From contig JALKBU010000325.1 of assembly GCA_023091735.1 (NCBI GenBank), positions 1 to 48,185 on the forward strand: a stretch of 48,185 nt of DNA. The letters run 5' to 3'. The DNA is from Trichomonas tenax (Eukaryota; Parabasalia; Trichomonadida; Trichomonadidae). This document shows, piece after piece, positions 28,758-37,743 of the stretch. A program made the position numbers and the translations under genes. The notes below the pieces were generated by a model, which saw only the letters and a program-made list of their open reading frames with translations, did not search any database and was not told the DNA's origin. Every line of letters begins with the position of its first letter. Within the stretch, counting starts at the first letter, position 1.

Positions 28758-30251
28758 ATGAGTTCTAGAGGAAGAGGCGCTCCAAGAAGACGTCCACACC
28801 AAGCCAAGCCAAAGAACGAGTTACCACCAGAGGATATCGTCGATGGTGATGTTGGTCAGTTAAATGAAAAAGGTGAAGTAACAAATTCCGAACTTTACTT
28901 GAATCCAGACTGCAAAGATTTCGAAGAACTTATTCCAGACAATGGCAAATTCCCACTCAGAGCTGAAGCTATTCAGTCTATTTATATGTTAGGTAATGTC
29001 TCACAGCCATCTTACATTCAAACACAGGCTATTCCATACCTTTTGGATGATAAGCCAAAGAGCATCCTTGCCCAGGCTGCTACAGGCGGTGGTAAGACAC
29101 TTGCTTTCGTTCTCCCAATGTACTTACGTGTTGATCCACAGAATCCATGTTTGCAGGCTGTTTGCGTCTGCCCAATCCACGAGCTCATCAATCAGGCTTA
29201 CTCTTGGTTCGAGAAGATTTCTAGCCTTCGTGAAGTTAAAGTCATGAAATTAATGAACACAAAAGATGAAGGCGAGGCTGCTGATGGCCAAAGCAAGCAG
29301 ACAATTGATGCCCAGGTTGTCTTCGGCACACCAAGCGCCATTTCTAGATTGAGCCCAGAATTGTACAAGACAATCAAGATCTGCATCTTCGATGAAGCTG
29401 ATAACATCTTCAACTCGTCATCACACAAGCAGCACGGTGTCAGAATCTTATCTAACTTACAGAAGGACACGTGCCAGGTTGGTTTCTTCTCAGCCACATA
29501 TCCAAAGCAGACAAAGATCTACATCGAGCGCCACTGGAGCCGCGATCTTGCTCCAATCACAATCCAGCGTAAGGACCAGCTCGGAAAGATCAACAACTGC
29601 TTCGTTAGATGCGAGGAGAATGCTGTCAAGGATCTCCTTATCAAGATTGTCAAGAGCATCCAGATGCAGTCTGCCTTCGTCTTCGTTTCTAAGAAGTCAG
29701 AGGCTGATGAGTACGCTAACTTATTAATTGAAGCTGGTTTCACTGCTAAGCCATTACACTCCGATTTACCAACAGAACTTCGCAACCAGAACCTCAAGGA
29801 CTTCGCTGAGGGTAAAGTTAAGTTCCTTGTTACAGTTAACATTTTCGGCCGTGGTCTCGATATTCCAAGTGCTACACACGTCTTCAACATTAATCTTCCA
29901 ATCCCAGAGAAGAGCACAAGGAAGATCAACGGCAAGGAAGTCACAAGACGCTTTACAGACATTGACTCCTACGTTCACCGTGCTGGCCGTGCTGGCAGAT
30001 TCGGAAACCACGGTGTCTGCTTCACATTCATTAAAAACGACAAAGATTTCAAACAAATTTGCCTTATCTCTAGATTCCTTAGCATTCAGTTCAAGAAGAT
30101 CCCAATTGACCAGATCACATCAAGTATCGAGAATGGTGAAGTTATTGATGAGCAGGTAATCGAGGAACAAGTTACTCAGGCTGAAAACCTAGCTGATGCA
30201 CCGGCTGAAACCACAGCTGATGCTCCAGCTGAAACACCGGCTGCTGAATAA
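28758..30251 (+). CDS. DEAD-box RNA helicase, Dbp5/DDX19-like
   Basis: In this 497-residue protein the helicase motifs appear in order: Q motif 'PSYIQTQAIP' (84-93), motif I 'AATGGGKT' (107-114), motif II 'DEAD' (about 212), motif III 'SAT' (about 243), motif V 'GRGLDIP' (about 365) and motif VI 'HRAGRAGRFG' (about 407). 'SILAQAATGGGKTLAFVLP' and the overall spacing point to the Dbp5/DDX19 group, which remodels mRNPs at the nuclear pore; eIF4A-type or another DEAD subgroup cannot be excluded. The N-terminus is Arg/Gly-rich, and the C-terminus carries three ADAPAET-like repeats. Codons are noticeably more GC-rich than in neighbouring genes, as expected for a highly expressed gene. The stop lies 45 bp from the convergent small gene. 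Confidence 0.88.
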   Translation: MSSRGRGAPRRRPHQAKPKNELPPEDIVDGDVGQLNEKGEVTNSELYLNPDCKDFEELIPDNGKFPLRAEAIQSIYMLGNVSQPSYIQTQAIPYLLDDKPKSILAQAATGGGKTLAFVLPMYLRVDPQNPCLQAVCVCPIHELINQAYSWFEKISSLREVKVMKLMNTKDEGEAADGQSKQTIDAQVVFGTPSAISRLSPELYKTIKICIFDEADNIFNSSSHKQHGVRILSNLQKDTCQVGFFSATYPKQTKIYIERHWSRDLAPITIQRKDQLGKINNCFVRCEENAVKDLLIKIVKSIQMQSAFVFVSKKSEADEYANLLIEAGFTAKPLHSDLPTELRNQNLKDFAEGKVKFLVTVNIFGRGLDIPSATHVFNINLPIPEKSTRKINGKEVTRRFTDIDSYVHRAGRAGRFGNHGVCFTFIKNDKDFKQICLISRFLSIQFKKIPIDQITSSIENGEVIDEQVIEEQVTQAENLADAPAETTADAPAETPAAE

Positions 30252-30296
30252 ATAAATATATTTTTTCTTTGGAATAAACAAACAAATAAATATTTA

Positions 30297-30659
30297 TTAA
30301 AATCTTGTTTGAAATCCAGACGATTTGAGGTCCTTAAATCTCGCATCAATGTTTTTGATCCTTTCTGTTCTAGATGGCTGTTGATTTCCGAATTTTCGGA
30401 CTTCAAATCCATTATAATTTTTGACTTCTTCATTTTGTTGTATTTCTATAGATCTAATGTATTTATCTATCTCTACTTGTTGAAATTCCGCTATAGAATC
30501 GATAAGTGACTTTTGATTTCTCGCCAAATTTATATGATGTTGGGCAGCATCAGCTAAAGCGTACATACAATGGGCATTGAGATTACCGTTCTCACACGCC
30601 ATGTAAAAACTAGCTTCTGCTTTATTCTTTTCTTCGTATTCTTGATATTCTGATTCCAT
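30297..30659 (-). CDS. Small conserved-looking helical protein, unknown
   Basis: This 120-residue protein starts at an ATG and has a full set of charged and helical segments ('EYEEKNKAEASFYMACENG', 'YALADAAQHHINLARNQKS'). The C-terminus is basic and polar. No family was recognised. Support comes from its composition, a proper ATG, and its position beside a strong divergent promoter region shared with the EB1 gene. Its 3' end nearly abuts the helicase gene. Confidence 0.6.
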   Translation of the reverse strand: MESEYQEYEEKNKAEASFYMACENGNLNAHCMYALADAAQHHINLARNQKSLIDSIAEFQQVEIDKYIRSIEIQQNEEVKNYNGFEVRKFGNQQPSRTERIKNIDARFKDLKSSGFQTRF

Positions 30660-30685
30660 AATAAAAGTATACGTTTATTAATTGA

Positions 30686-30830
30686 AAAATGCCACGTAAA
30701 CTTGTAAGAATAATGTATACTTTTTGCCATGTAAAATTTCATTTTATCATGTAAAATATCCCATGACATATAAACATTATTTTGTCATGTAAATATTATA
30801 AAAATTATGTAAATTTGTCAAGTAAATTAT
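30686..30830. promoter_or_regulatory. Bidirectional promoter with six TTTACATGTCAA-type elements
   Basis: Between two divergent starts only 183 bp apart lie six variants of the element: gCCACGTAAACTTG near 30690, GCCATGTAAAA near 30728, ATCATGTAAAA near 30748, TGACATATAAAC near 30764, TGTCATGTAAAT near 30784 and TGTCAAGTAAAT near 30817. The core is T-G-[TA]-C-A-[TA]-G-T-A-A-A. This is the densest cluster in the window. Confidence 0.6.
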
Positions 30831-30842
30831 AAACCTGACATA

Positions 30843-31385
30843 ATGAACGATTCTGATTTGATTGCATGGTTAAACGAATCCACGGGTGGACAGCTTCAGT
30901 CATTTAAAGACGCATCAACAGGAAGAGAGATTTGCTTTGTGTTAACTGATCTTGCTGAAGATAGAAAAAGTAAGAAAATGGTAACCTTCGGAAAAACCGT
31001 TGAAGAGAAAGAAGCAAATTTTGAAATTGCCAGCCACATATTTGAACAGCTGGGGTTAACATTTTCTTATGATATCAACTTATTAGTTCAAGGAGATAAG
31101 AATGAAATCAAAAATTTAATACAGGAAATAGTTTCATTGTCGAATGATACAGAAAACGATATAGATGACCTATTGCAGACGCTAGAGAATGATTTGAAAG
31201 AGAAATTAGAAGAAGCTCAACAACAATCGAAACAATTAGACGAAATTGCACAAGAGAGAGACTTTTACTTTGACAAGCTTCGTAGAATCGAAGAAGCTGC
31301 TCGTCGTTATCCTCCAGATGTCAACGATTCAATTCTCAAGATTTTATCTCTCAAAGCTCCAGAGATACTTCCAGAAGATCAGTAA
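30843..31385 (+). CDS. EB1-family microtubule plus-end-binding protein
   Basis: In this 180-residue protein, residues 1-100 match the EB1 calponin-homology domain ('LIAWLNESTGGQLQSFKD', 'FGKTVEEKEANFEIA'), which binds growing microtubule ends. A coiled coil follows at about 105-145. The EB homology motif 'ERDFYFDKLRRIEEAA' is near 140-155. The acidic tail ends 'PEDQ' rather than the classical EEY/F, so CAP-Gly recruitment through that motif is not expected. The protein is shorter than animal EB1 (about 270) because the linker is missing. The start is the first ATG, directly after 'cctgacata'. Confidence 0.92.
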   Translation: MNDSDLIAWLNESTGGQLQSFKDASTGREICFVLTDLAEDRKSKKMVTFGKTVEEKEANFEIASHIFEQLGLTFSYDINLLVQGDKNEIKNLIQEIVSLSNDTENDIDDLLQTLENDLKEKLEEAQQQSKQLDEIAQERDFYFDKLRRIEEAARRYPPDVNDSILKILSLKAPEILPEDQ

Positions 31386-31648
31386 CTGCTGATAACTTCA
31401 ATCTGTTTGTATATACTTTTAAAACGATATTTTTCAAAATCAAATTATTTTTCAATACAAAGCTAAGATAAGTTTCACTATACATGCTTAAGATTTAGAA
31501 AGTTAATATCTGTGATACATTAAAAGTTAATTGTAATGATAGTGAAAATGATTTTGAATCTTAAATATTCTTTTCAATTTCATAATGCATTAGGTTGACA
31601 ATTTACTGAATTAACGTCAATTAATGATATATCTCAAATCATTTTGAA

Positions 31649-32742
31649 TTGGTGAGTATTAAGTCCATATCCTTAAAATCAACGTCTATAAAATGTCACT
31701 TTTCATTTTCCCATTCATCATTGGATGAATGGAGGAGTTATTTCGGGCACAACAATCCAGACTATACATGCTACAGACAACAGAGCGCATGCGAAATTCC
31801 TGTTGAAAGATCCTTTTACTTCGTTTTTGAAAGTACATTTCAAGATAGCAATGATGGAGCAGTGTATATCACTAATCCAGAAAGCAAATTCCTTCATTCT
31901 TCATGCTTCTACGATAGCTGTTCACGTTTCGGTAATGGTGGTGCGATTTATTTTGATTGCAAATGATCCATTATCCAACGCAAATTTTGTGCCAGAAACA
32001 CATCCATTACGAAAAATGGTCTTATGGATTCTTTTCATACTCTTGTGCAACTGAATTTCTCGAAGATTTTGAACATAGAATTCCATGGAGTTCAAATTTA
32101 AACTTTGTTTCTGACTGTTCTGTTTATCTTTGTACATTTTATGTTGATGGTTGTCATGCTCCAATTTATTCTTGGTTTGGAAACATAAGCTTTGTTTCCC
32201 TGAACGTAACCAAAAATAAAGCTTATGCAATTTCTGGATTAGGATTTCTGTTTGCAGCTTTTGAAGGGGAGGTTAAATTTGCGACTTATGAATCCAACTT
32301 TGCAGAACATTCAAGGTGTTTATATAATCATGCTTGCAATGCTACTCATGTTTGCTGTAATGTTATAAACAATAGCAAATCAGATTCTCCATTTTATGCT
32401 GTGATCCATATGAGTAGTTACATTGTTTTCTTCAAAAATTGCACTATTCTTCGGAATCCTACTACTTATTATACATTCTCAAGTGACAATCCTCCAATAC
32501 AACTTATGGTCATTAATTGCAACATTGACAGTTTTGATTTAGGTATATCAATTTCAAATTTTACTACTTCAGGAACATATTTTGATGACAAATACACTGC
32601 ATTCAACCATATCGAGTGCAACTCATTTTATTTATCTATCTCTCGTCATTACATTCCAACAAGAAATGAAACCTCTGAGTCGCCTATCTTTTCTTATCTC
32701 CATCGTGTATTTTCTCTTACTTCTAAACTATTGAATGAGTGA
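31649..32742 (+). pseudogene. Pmp-like (GGAIYF-repeat) surface protein, broken
   Basis: Two frames joined by lesions encode a cysteine- and aromatic-rich beta-helix-type protein. The first part contains 'DEWRSYFGHNN' and 'GNGGAIYFDCK', then hits TGA at about 31964. The same frame continues with 'SIIQRKFCARNTSI', and a frameshift near 32017 leads into 'SYSCATEFLEDFEHRI' through 'TILRNPTTYY', running to 32742. The family has the GGAIYF repeats of chlamydial Pmp-like proteins and is found as large surface families in trichomonads. No ATG can be assigned to the 5' end. Closest relative in the window is the gene at 37744-38764. Confidence 0.75.
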
Positions 32743-32800
32743 ATATAATTCTTCTAAACAATTGAATGAGTGAATATAATTCTTCTAAACTATTGAATGA
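32720..32800. repeat. 31-bp tandem repeat, about 2.6 copies
   Basis: The unit 'cttctaaactattgaatgag' plus 'tgaatataatt' is repeated at 32720, 32751 and, partly, 32782, with one A/T difference in the second copy. It spans the last codons and stop of the Pmp-like pseudogene. Confidence 0.85.
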
Positions 32801-33091
32801 ACAACATTTTAGACTTAAATTTGCTCATCAAAAAATAGTACATCAGCCCAGCATCTTATATTTGGGCTAAATTAAAGAGCGATTCAATCTCATATTTGAT
32901 TCTTAGCCTTTAGATTTAAATCTATTCATAATCACATAGATGAAACACTCAACAAATTATCGAATCTTAAACCGAAAGAATAAGAAAAGAACTAATATAA
33001 GCAACATCAGTAGGTCAAGGTTTACTTAGATTCGCTGTGATTAAAGTTTCTCTTCAATGAAAATATAAATCCTTAAAAAGTGACAAAAGGG
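32801..33091. other. Intergenic DNA
   Basis: No gene was seen between the tandem repeat and the P-loop protein gene. Confidence 0.45.
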
Positions 33092-34972
33092 ATGAACGTT
33101 TCAAATAAAATTAATTCGACGATTTCATCTCCATATATTTATGTTACGACAGAAAATTCGGCAGATAAACCAGTGAGGCTTCGTCTACCAAACAATTTTG
33201 ATCGCTTAAAGCAGAAAGCTCAAACAGCTCTGAAAATAAATGATGAAATTTCGCATTTTATATCAAAATCTGGCGAAATCATACTTTACATGAATGATGT
33301 TATGCCTGGAGACACTCTTATCGCCGCTACTCAACCAGCATCTGAAATTATTGAATTATCTTCAGATGAAGTAAACTTAGACATGCCTGGAGATAAGATT
33401 GATGAAGAAGAAGAGGAGGAAGAGGGTTTACTCGATAATTTTAAGAATGAATCATCAAATAACGAGATTAAATCTGAAAACGACATTGAAATTCATTCTG
33501 AAGAAGAGTCAGATATACCGCTGTCAGACAACAACATACAGGATCAAATAGCCAATGTTGAAGAAGAGGAAGAAGAAGAATTTAGTTTTGAACCAGCGGA
33601 ACAAAACCAATCCCAATCAATGAAAGAAGATACACAATCGCTTCAAGACAGTCAACTATCCAATAGAAGCGAATCAGCCTCAGTTAGAAGTCGTTCTTCA
33701 CTTTCACAGCAATCAAATATCTCTGAAATAGTTGAGAAAACACTACTTGGACCAGCGGTTACTAATCCTGTAGCTGAAGCATTCACAATGAAGACAATTG
33801 ACGCAAAGTTTAGACAAGTTGTAAAAGAATGCGATAAAACGATTTTGGATGGCCAAAGAAAGTTCTTTAAGTCAGCATTGAAGATATTACCTGGTAATGT
33901 AATGCTACAAAAGAAGAATTCCATCACTCTTCTTTCACAACTTGAGGAAAGAGTTTCTTTATTCTTAGATAAACACAGAATCATCTACGAAGGAACTGTT
34001 TCATACACATTTTCAACTTTAGTTGGAGGACCAAATCATTCAGGTAAGAGTTTGCTGTTGTCAATATTCCTTGAGAATTTCATTGCTGATTTAGTTACAA
34101 GTCACGTTGCTCAAGAGAACTTCGTTTTCGTTCTTGATGGCATTCAACTTGCTGCTCATGCAACGAGTTTGGAAACGTTTATGACTAATTACATCGAAAA
34201 CACGTTCAATCAGGTTTCATGGCAAAGAACAGGCTTTGCTAAGTTCTCTAAGTCTGTAACAACATACTTTGCATCAATATTCTGTATGCCTGAAGAAACA
34301 TTACCAACATTACCACATCTTTTCACAAAAGATGAATATTTCAAGATTGCTGCTAAAAAACTTTTCAGTCTTGCACAAAGGATCCATGAAATTGCTTTCT
34401 CAAATGGAGATGTTGATGACTGGCAGATGACACTGCTATTATTCCCATCATTAGTTGCTGAATGCTTTGGCTTCAAGAAAACACACTTCATTATTGATAA
34501 CATCGAAGTTATGAACGTCACAGCAAAGACAATAACAAACGGCTCTGAAATGTCCATTGATATATTGTACTCATTGAAGGAAGTCCTCAACACACAGAGC
34601 TATGTTGTATCTGGAACAAACAGCCAGATTGCCATTGCTTTGCTTAGTGGAACTGATGGAGTTGATTTACTTGGAAAGAGTGATATTCTATCAACTGTTG
34701 GATTCTCAGGAAGCTTTTATGGCTCTAATCAAGAGTTTTCTATTAAGTTTGTTGATGAAAAGAGAAGTGTTAGAATCAAATCTCTTCATTGCTGTGGCTG
34801 TCCAGCTTTCATTGCAAAGTGGGAAGAAGTTTGGTTTGCACTGAATGAAGATGACGAAGATTATACAGAATCAAAGAAGAGAATGTTAGATCTCCTCAAA
34901 CTCATATTCCCAGATGGAACAATGATGACAAAAGAAATCGAAACATTCAAACCGATCTCTGTTGTTGCATAA
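33092..34972 (+). CDS. P-loop NTPase-like protein of unknown family
   Basis: In this 626-residue protein, residues about 10-85 resemble a small beta-grasp (ubiquitin- or doublecortin-like) domain ('KPVRLRLPNNFDRLKQKA', 'SGEIILYMNDVMPGDTLIAA'). An acidic, Ser/Gln-rich linker spans about 95-215. The rest has a Walker A motif 'GGPNHSGKS' near residue 315 and Walker B-like strands 'FVFVLDG' and 'THFIIDN'. Arginine and helical segments beyond suggest an AAA/STAND-type ATPase fold, but no family was recognised. There is no signal peptide or membrane span. The frame can be opened four codons earlier with GTG; the ATG at 33092 is chosen. Confidence 0.75.
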   Translation: MNVSNKINSTISSPYIYVTTENSADKPVRLRLPNNFDRLKQKAQTALKINDEISHFISKSGEIILYMNDVMPGDTLIAATQPASEIIELSSDEVNLDMPGDKIDEEEEEEEGLLDNFKNESSNNEIKSENDIEIHSEEESDIPLSDNNIQDQIANVEEEEEEEFSFEPAEQNQSQSMKEDTQSLQDSQLSNRSESASVRSRSSLSQQSNISEIVEKTLLGPAVTNPVAEAFTMKTIDAKFRQVVKECDKTILDGQRKFFKSALKILPGNVMLQKKNSITLLSQLEERVSLFLDKHRIIYEGTVSYTFSTLVGGPNHSGKSLLLSIFLENFIADLVTSHVAQENFVFVLDGIQLAAHATSLETFMTNYIENTFNQVSWQRTGFAKFSKSVTTYFASIFCMPEETLPTLPHLFTKDEYFKIAAKKLFSLAQRIHEIAFSNGDVDDWQMTLLLFPSLVAECFGFKKTHFIIDNIEVMNVTAKTITNGSEMSIDILYSLKEVLNTQSYVVSGTNSQIAIALLSGTDGVDLLGKSDILSTVGFSGSFYGSNQEFSIKFVDEKRSVRIKSLHCCGCPAFIAKWEEVWFALNEDDEDYTESKKRMLDLLKLIFPDGTMMTKEIETFKPISVVA

Positions 34973-35464
34973 AAATAATGTATGTATATCTTTTTGAAAC
35001 AATTCAACCTTTCTCATCTTCAAATCATAAAAATCTTCATCAATTATCATAGAAATGACAAATTTTAATTTATTGCCCAATAAAACAATATAAAAAATGA
35101 ATTTTTTATTTCGGAAATTTGGAAAATTTCAACAATTTTATGCAAAAATTTGATTACATACATTAATTAGATCCACATAAGGGATGCAATTTTAAATTAT
35201 ATTTAAGAAGTTTCAATGTATCTTTAGTTATTAAGATATGAGCATATTAAAGAAATTTTTGGTCAATTTCTCGAACTTCAAAAAATGAAAATATATCATT
35301 ACAAAAAATAGTTAAAATTATTTTTTTAACACCATTATATAGTGAAAGAAGAGGAATATTTATTTTTTAGAGCAAAAGTGAAAAAGTATTCATGGATAGA
35401 GCAGAACGAATGAAAAAATTTAAAATGCATTATGAAGTATGACACTTTTATTGTCACTTTTCAT
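34973..35464. other. AT-rich intergenic DNA upstream of cyclophilin
   Basis: No gene was recognised. TGTCACTTTTCAT at 35452-35464 directly abuts the chosen cyclophilin ATG and recurs at 15297-15308 and 31695-31706. Confidence 0.45.
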
Positions 35465-35989
35465 ATGATAAGTCAGCGTCCGAATTGTTTCTTTGATATC
35501 AACATCAACGGAAAAGCTGCCGGAAGAATCATCTTCGAACTGTTCAGCGACATCGTTCCGAAGACATCTGAGAACTTCAGAGCGCTCTGCACAGGCGAGA
35601 AAGGAAAAGGAAAATCAGGATTACCGTTACATTATAAAGGATCACCATTTCACCGCATAATTCCCAATTTCATGATCCAGGGTGGCGATTTTACCAACTT
35701 TAATGGAACTGGTGGTGAATCAATTTATGGAACTTTCTTCAAAGATGAGAATTTCTACGTGAAACATGACGAGCCGTATATACTTTCCATGGCCAATGCC
35801 GGACAAAACACAAATGGAAGCCAATTTTTCATCACAACTGCAAAAACTCCTTGGTTGGACGGAGAACACGTAGCATTCGGTCGTGTTGTCGATGGAAAGG
35901 ATATTGTCAGCGAAATCGAGTCCTACGGAACAGAAAGTGGAAAACCAAAGGCATTATGCGAAATCGCTGAGTGCGGACAGCTCGAGTAA
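35465..35989 (+). CDS. Cyclophilin-type peptidyl-prolyl isomerase
   Basis: This 174-residue cyclophilin A-like enzyme catalyses cis-trans isomerisation of prolyl bonds. The active-site signature '[15 protein letters not shown]' is complete (Arg, Phe and Gln equivalent to human R55, F60, Q63). So are 'NGSQFFIT' and the cyclosporin-contact '[12 protein letters not shown]' with Trp and His. The insertion '[16 protein letters not shown]' is the usual divergent-loop form. The frame is open to an ATG at 35432, but the 11 extra residues are unlike the family, and the ATG at 35465 gives the normal 'M...CFFDI' start. No signal peptide or retention signal, so it is cytosolic. Confidence 0.95.
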   Translation: MISQRPNCFFDININGKAAGRIIFELFSDIVPKTSENFRALCTGEKGKGKSGLPLHYKGSPFHRIIPNFMIQGGDFTNFNGTGGESIYGTFFKDENFYVKHDEPYILSMANAGQNTNGSQFFITTAKTPWLDGEHVAFGRVVDGKDIVSEIESYGTESGKPKALCEIAECGQLE

Positions 35990-36286
35990 CTTAGCTTTGT
36001 ATATTATATATTTATAATGAATTATAGCCATTCTGTTTTTTTGTTGATATATTTAATAAACAAATATCTTTCGATATTCGTTTTAATGCAAGAACTACCT
36101 AAACGAGTCGAATACAAACATTTATGTCTAACACACGATATTCGATCAAAAGTATATCATGAAAAAATAAAATTGCTATTTGAGCCAAAATTTCTTGAAA
36201 TTCGAAATATACACATCATGGAAATACTATATTTTGATTGTTGAAGTTTTATCTCAATTTATAATTTACAAAAATTGACAAATCTA
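35990..36286. other. Intergenic DNA
   Basis: No supported gene was seen. 'ATTTACAAAAATTGACAAAT' at about 36263-36282 lies just before the apyrase ATG and resembles a spaced version of the common upstream element. Confidence 0.4.
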
Positions 36287-37672
36287 ATGCTTGCACTTTT
36301 ATCTTCACTCTGCGCGTCAAGTTATGTTTATAACATCGTCATTGATGCGGGGTCAGATGCAAAAATGTACATTTTCAAGACTCCAATCAACGAGTCTTCG
36401 ACAAAAATAGAAAAAGTTTATATCTCCAATTCTGTTCACCAAACACTTGCAAATGCTTATTACGATGACAGAGTTATTCCAGCTATTTTCGATCCCCTCC
36501 TTAATTTGTCTATGACTCAAATTCGTGAAGATATGAACAATACTGAGTTTGATAACTGGTCAGAAGTCTTAATTTTCGTTGCAGGAACATCATCAATGAG
36601 AGAGCTCGATGACGAGGACCGTTACGAAGTGCAAAACAAGACTGTTGACTATCTCACCAAAAATTATAAATTTAATGTCAAGAAAGTTACGACGCTTTCC
36701 GCACACGAAGAAGCTATTTACACATTCGTATCCGTCAACACTGCTATTGGAAGCACAGAGATCTACTCAGTTCTCGGTCTTTCCGGCGGTAACAACTTTG
36801 TCGTCACAGACGAGAGCAATGGCGTCCTCGACTTAGAAACAGTTATTATTGGAACTCGCAAAGTCAACACATGGACATTCACGTATCCACAGTACTCAAC
36901 AAAGAAATTAATCAATAATCACACATTAACCATAGCGAGCATCACAGGACAGGCAAATATCACATCGCCATGCTTCCTTAAGGGTATACAGCCCGACGAG
37001 TCTGATATTATTCAAGTCACTGGCGATGGAAATTATGCAATCTGCAATGAATCTATTTCTAACTACACACTTTGGTTCACACCTTACTACGGTTTCGAGC
37101 AGGGATACTTCTTCGATAAGATTACAAGGCCAAGCCTTCCAAAGACAAAGAAATTCGTTGCCACAGGCGACAGCTTCGGCGCTAACTTTGTCGGACTCTT
37201 TGACAAGCTCAAGGACGTCATCCCTGAAATGACCAACTTTAGCAACATCACAATTGAGCAACTAATCACCGCAACAGATAAGTACTGCAATTTAACTTTA
37301 GATGAAGTCAAGGCTAAGAATACAGGCATTCCAGACAAGTACTTGGCACAGGACTGCTTGGAATTGACTTTACAGTCCAGAATGTTGAAGTACGGTTACA
37401 TGATGGGGAATGACCAAGTCATCAGGCTCTCTGAGTACGACAACCTTCCTCTCGGCTGGCAGCTTGGCTTAGTCGCTTTCTACTATTCACCATCACCTCA
37501 CAACGTCAACGCTAAGCTCTGGCTCAGTGTTGCAATCGCTCTTTTGATCCTCATCATCATTATCATTGTTATCGTTGTTATTGTTTGCAAGTGTGTGAAG
37601 AAGCACAAGCAAGAAGCTGCTATGCAGCAAAATTACGTCGATCCAGCTGCATTTGATGTACTAGACGAGTAA
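36287..37672 (+). CDS. Ecto-apyrase of the GDA1/CD39 family
   Basis: This 461-residue protein has an N-terminal signal peptide (about 1-15), several N-glycosylation sequons and a single transmembrane helix near 415-440. A short basic tail 'CKCVKKHKQE' follows. Apyrase conserved regions are recognisable: ACR1 'VIDAGSDAKMYIF', ACR2 'FVAGTSSMREL', ACR3 'SAHEEAIYTFVSVN' with the catalytic Glu, ACR4 'LGLSGGNNF' and ACR5-like 'LPLGWQLGL'. ACR2 and ACR4 deviate from the consensus (DLGGAS becomes GLSGGN), so activity may be altered. The expected role is hydrolysis of nucleoside di- and triphosphates at the cell surface for purine salvage, important because trichomonads cannot make purines. The frame opens at TTG 36275; the ATG at 36287 is chosen. 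Confidence 0.85.
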   Translation: MLALLSSLCASSYVYNIVIDAGSDAKMYIFKTPINESSTKIEKVYISNSVHQTLANAYYDDRVIPAIFDPLLNLSMTQIREDMNNTEFDNWSEVLIFVAGTSSMRELDDEDRYEVQNKTVDYLTKNYKFNVKKVTTLSAHEEAIYTFVSVNTAIGSTEIYSVLGLSGGNNFVVTDESNGVLDLETVIIGTRKVNTWTFTYPQYSTKKLINNHTLTIASITGQANITSPCFLKGIQPDESDIIQVTGDGNYAICNESISNYTLWFTPYYGFEQGYFFDKITRPSLPKTKKFVATGDSFGANFVGLFDKLKDVIPEMTNFSNITIEQLITATDKYCNLTLDEVKAKNTGIPDKYLAQDCLELTLQSRMLKYGYMMGNDQVIRLSEYDNLPLGWQLGLVAFYYSPSPHNVNAKLWLSVAIALLILIIIIIVIVVIVCKCVKKHKQEAAMQQNYVDPAAFDVLDE

Positions 37673-37743
37673 TCTTACCATTTTTCACTTTTTTATTTTG
37701 CTATTTATGAAGATTAAATCATTTAATTTTTTTATCAATTAAT

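Noticed and set aside
29198..30159. Antisense and alternative-frame ORFs up to 147 codons across the helicase gene
   Set aside because: They result from the helicase gene's GC-biased codons; none shows protein features.
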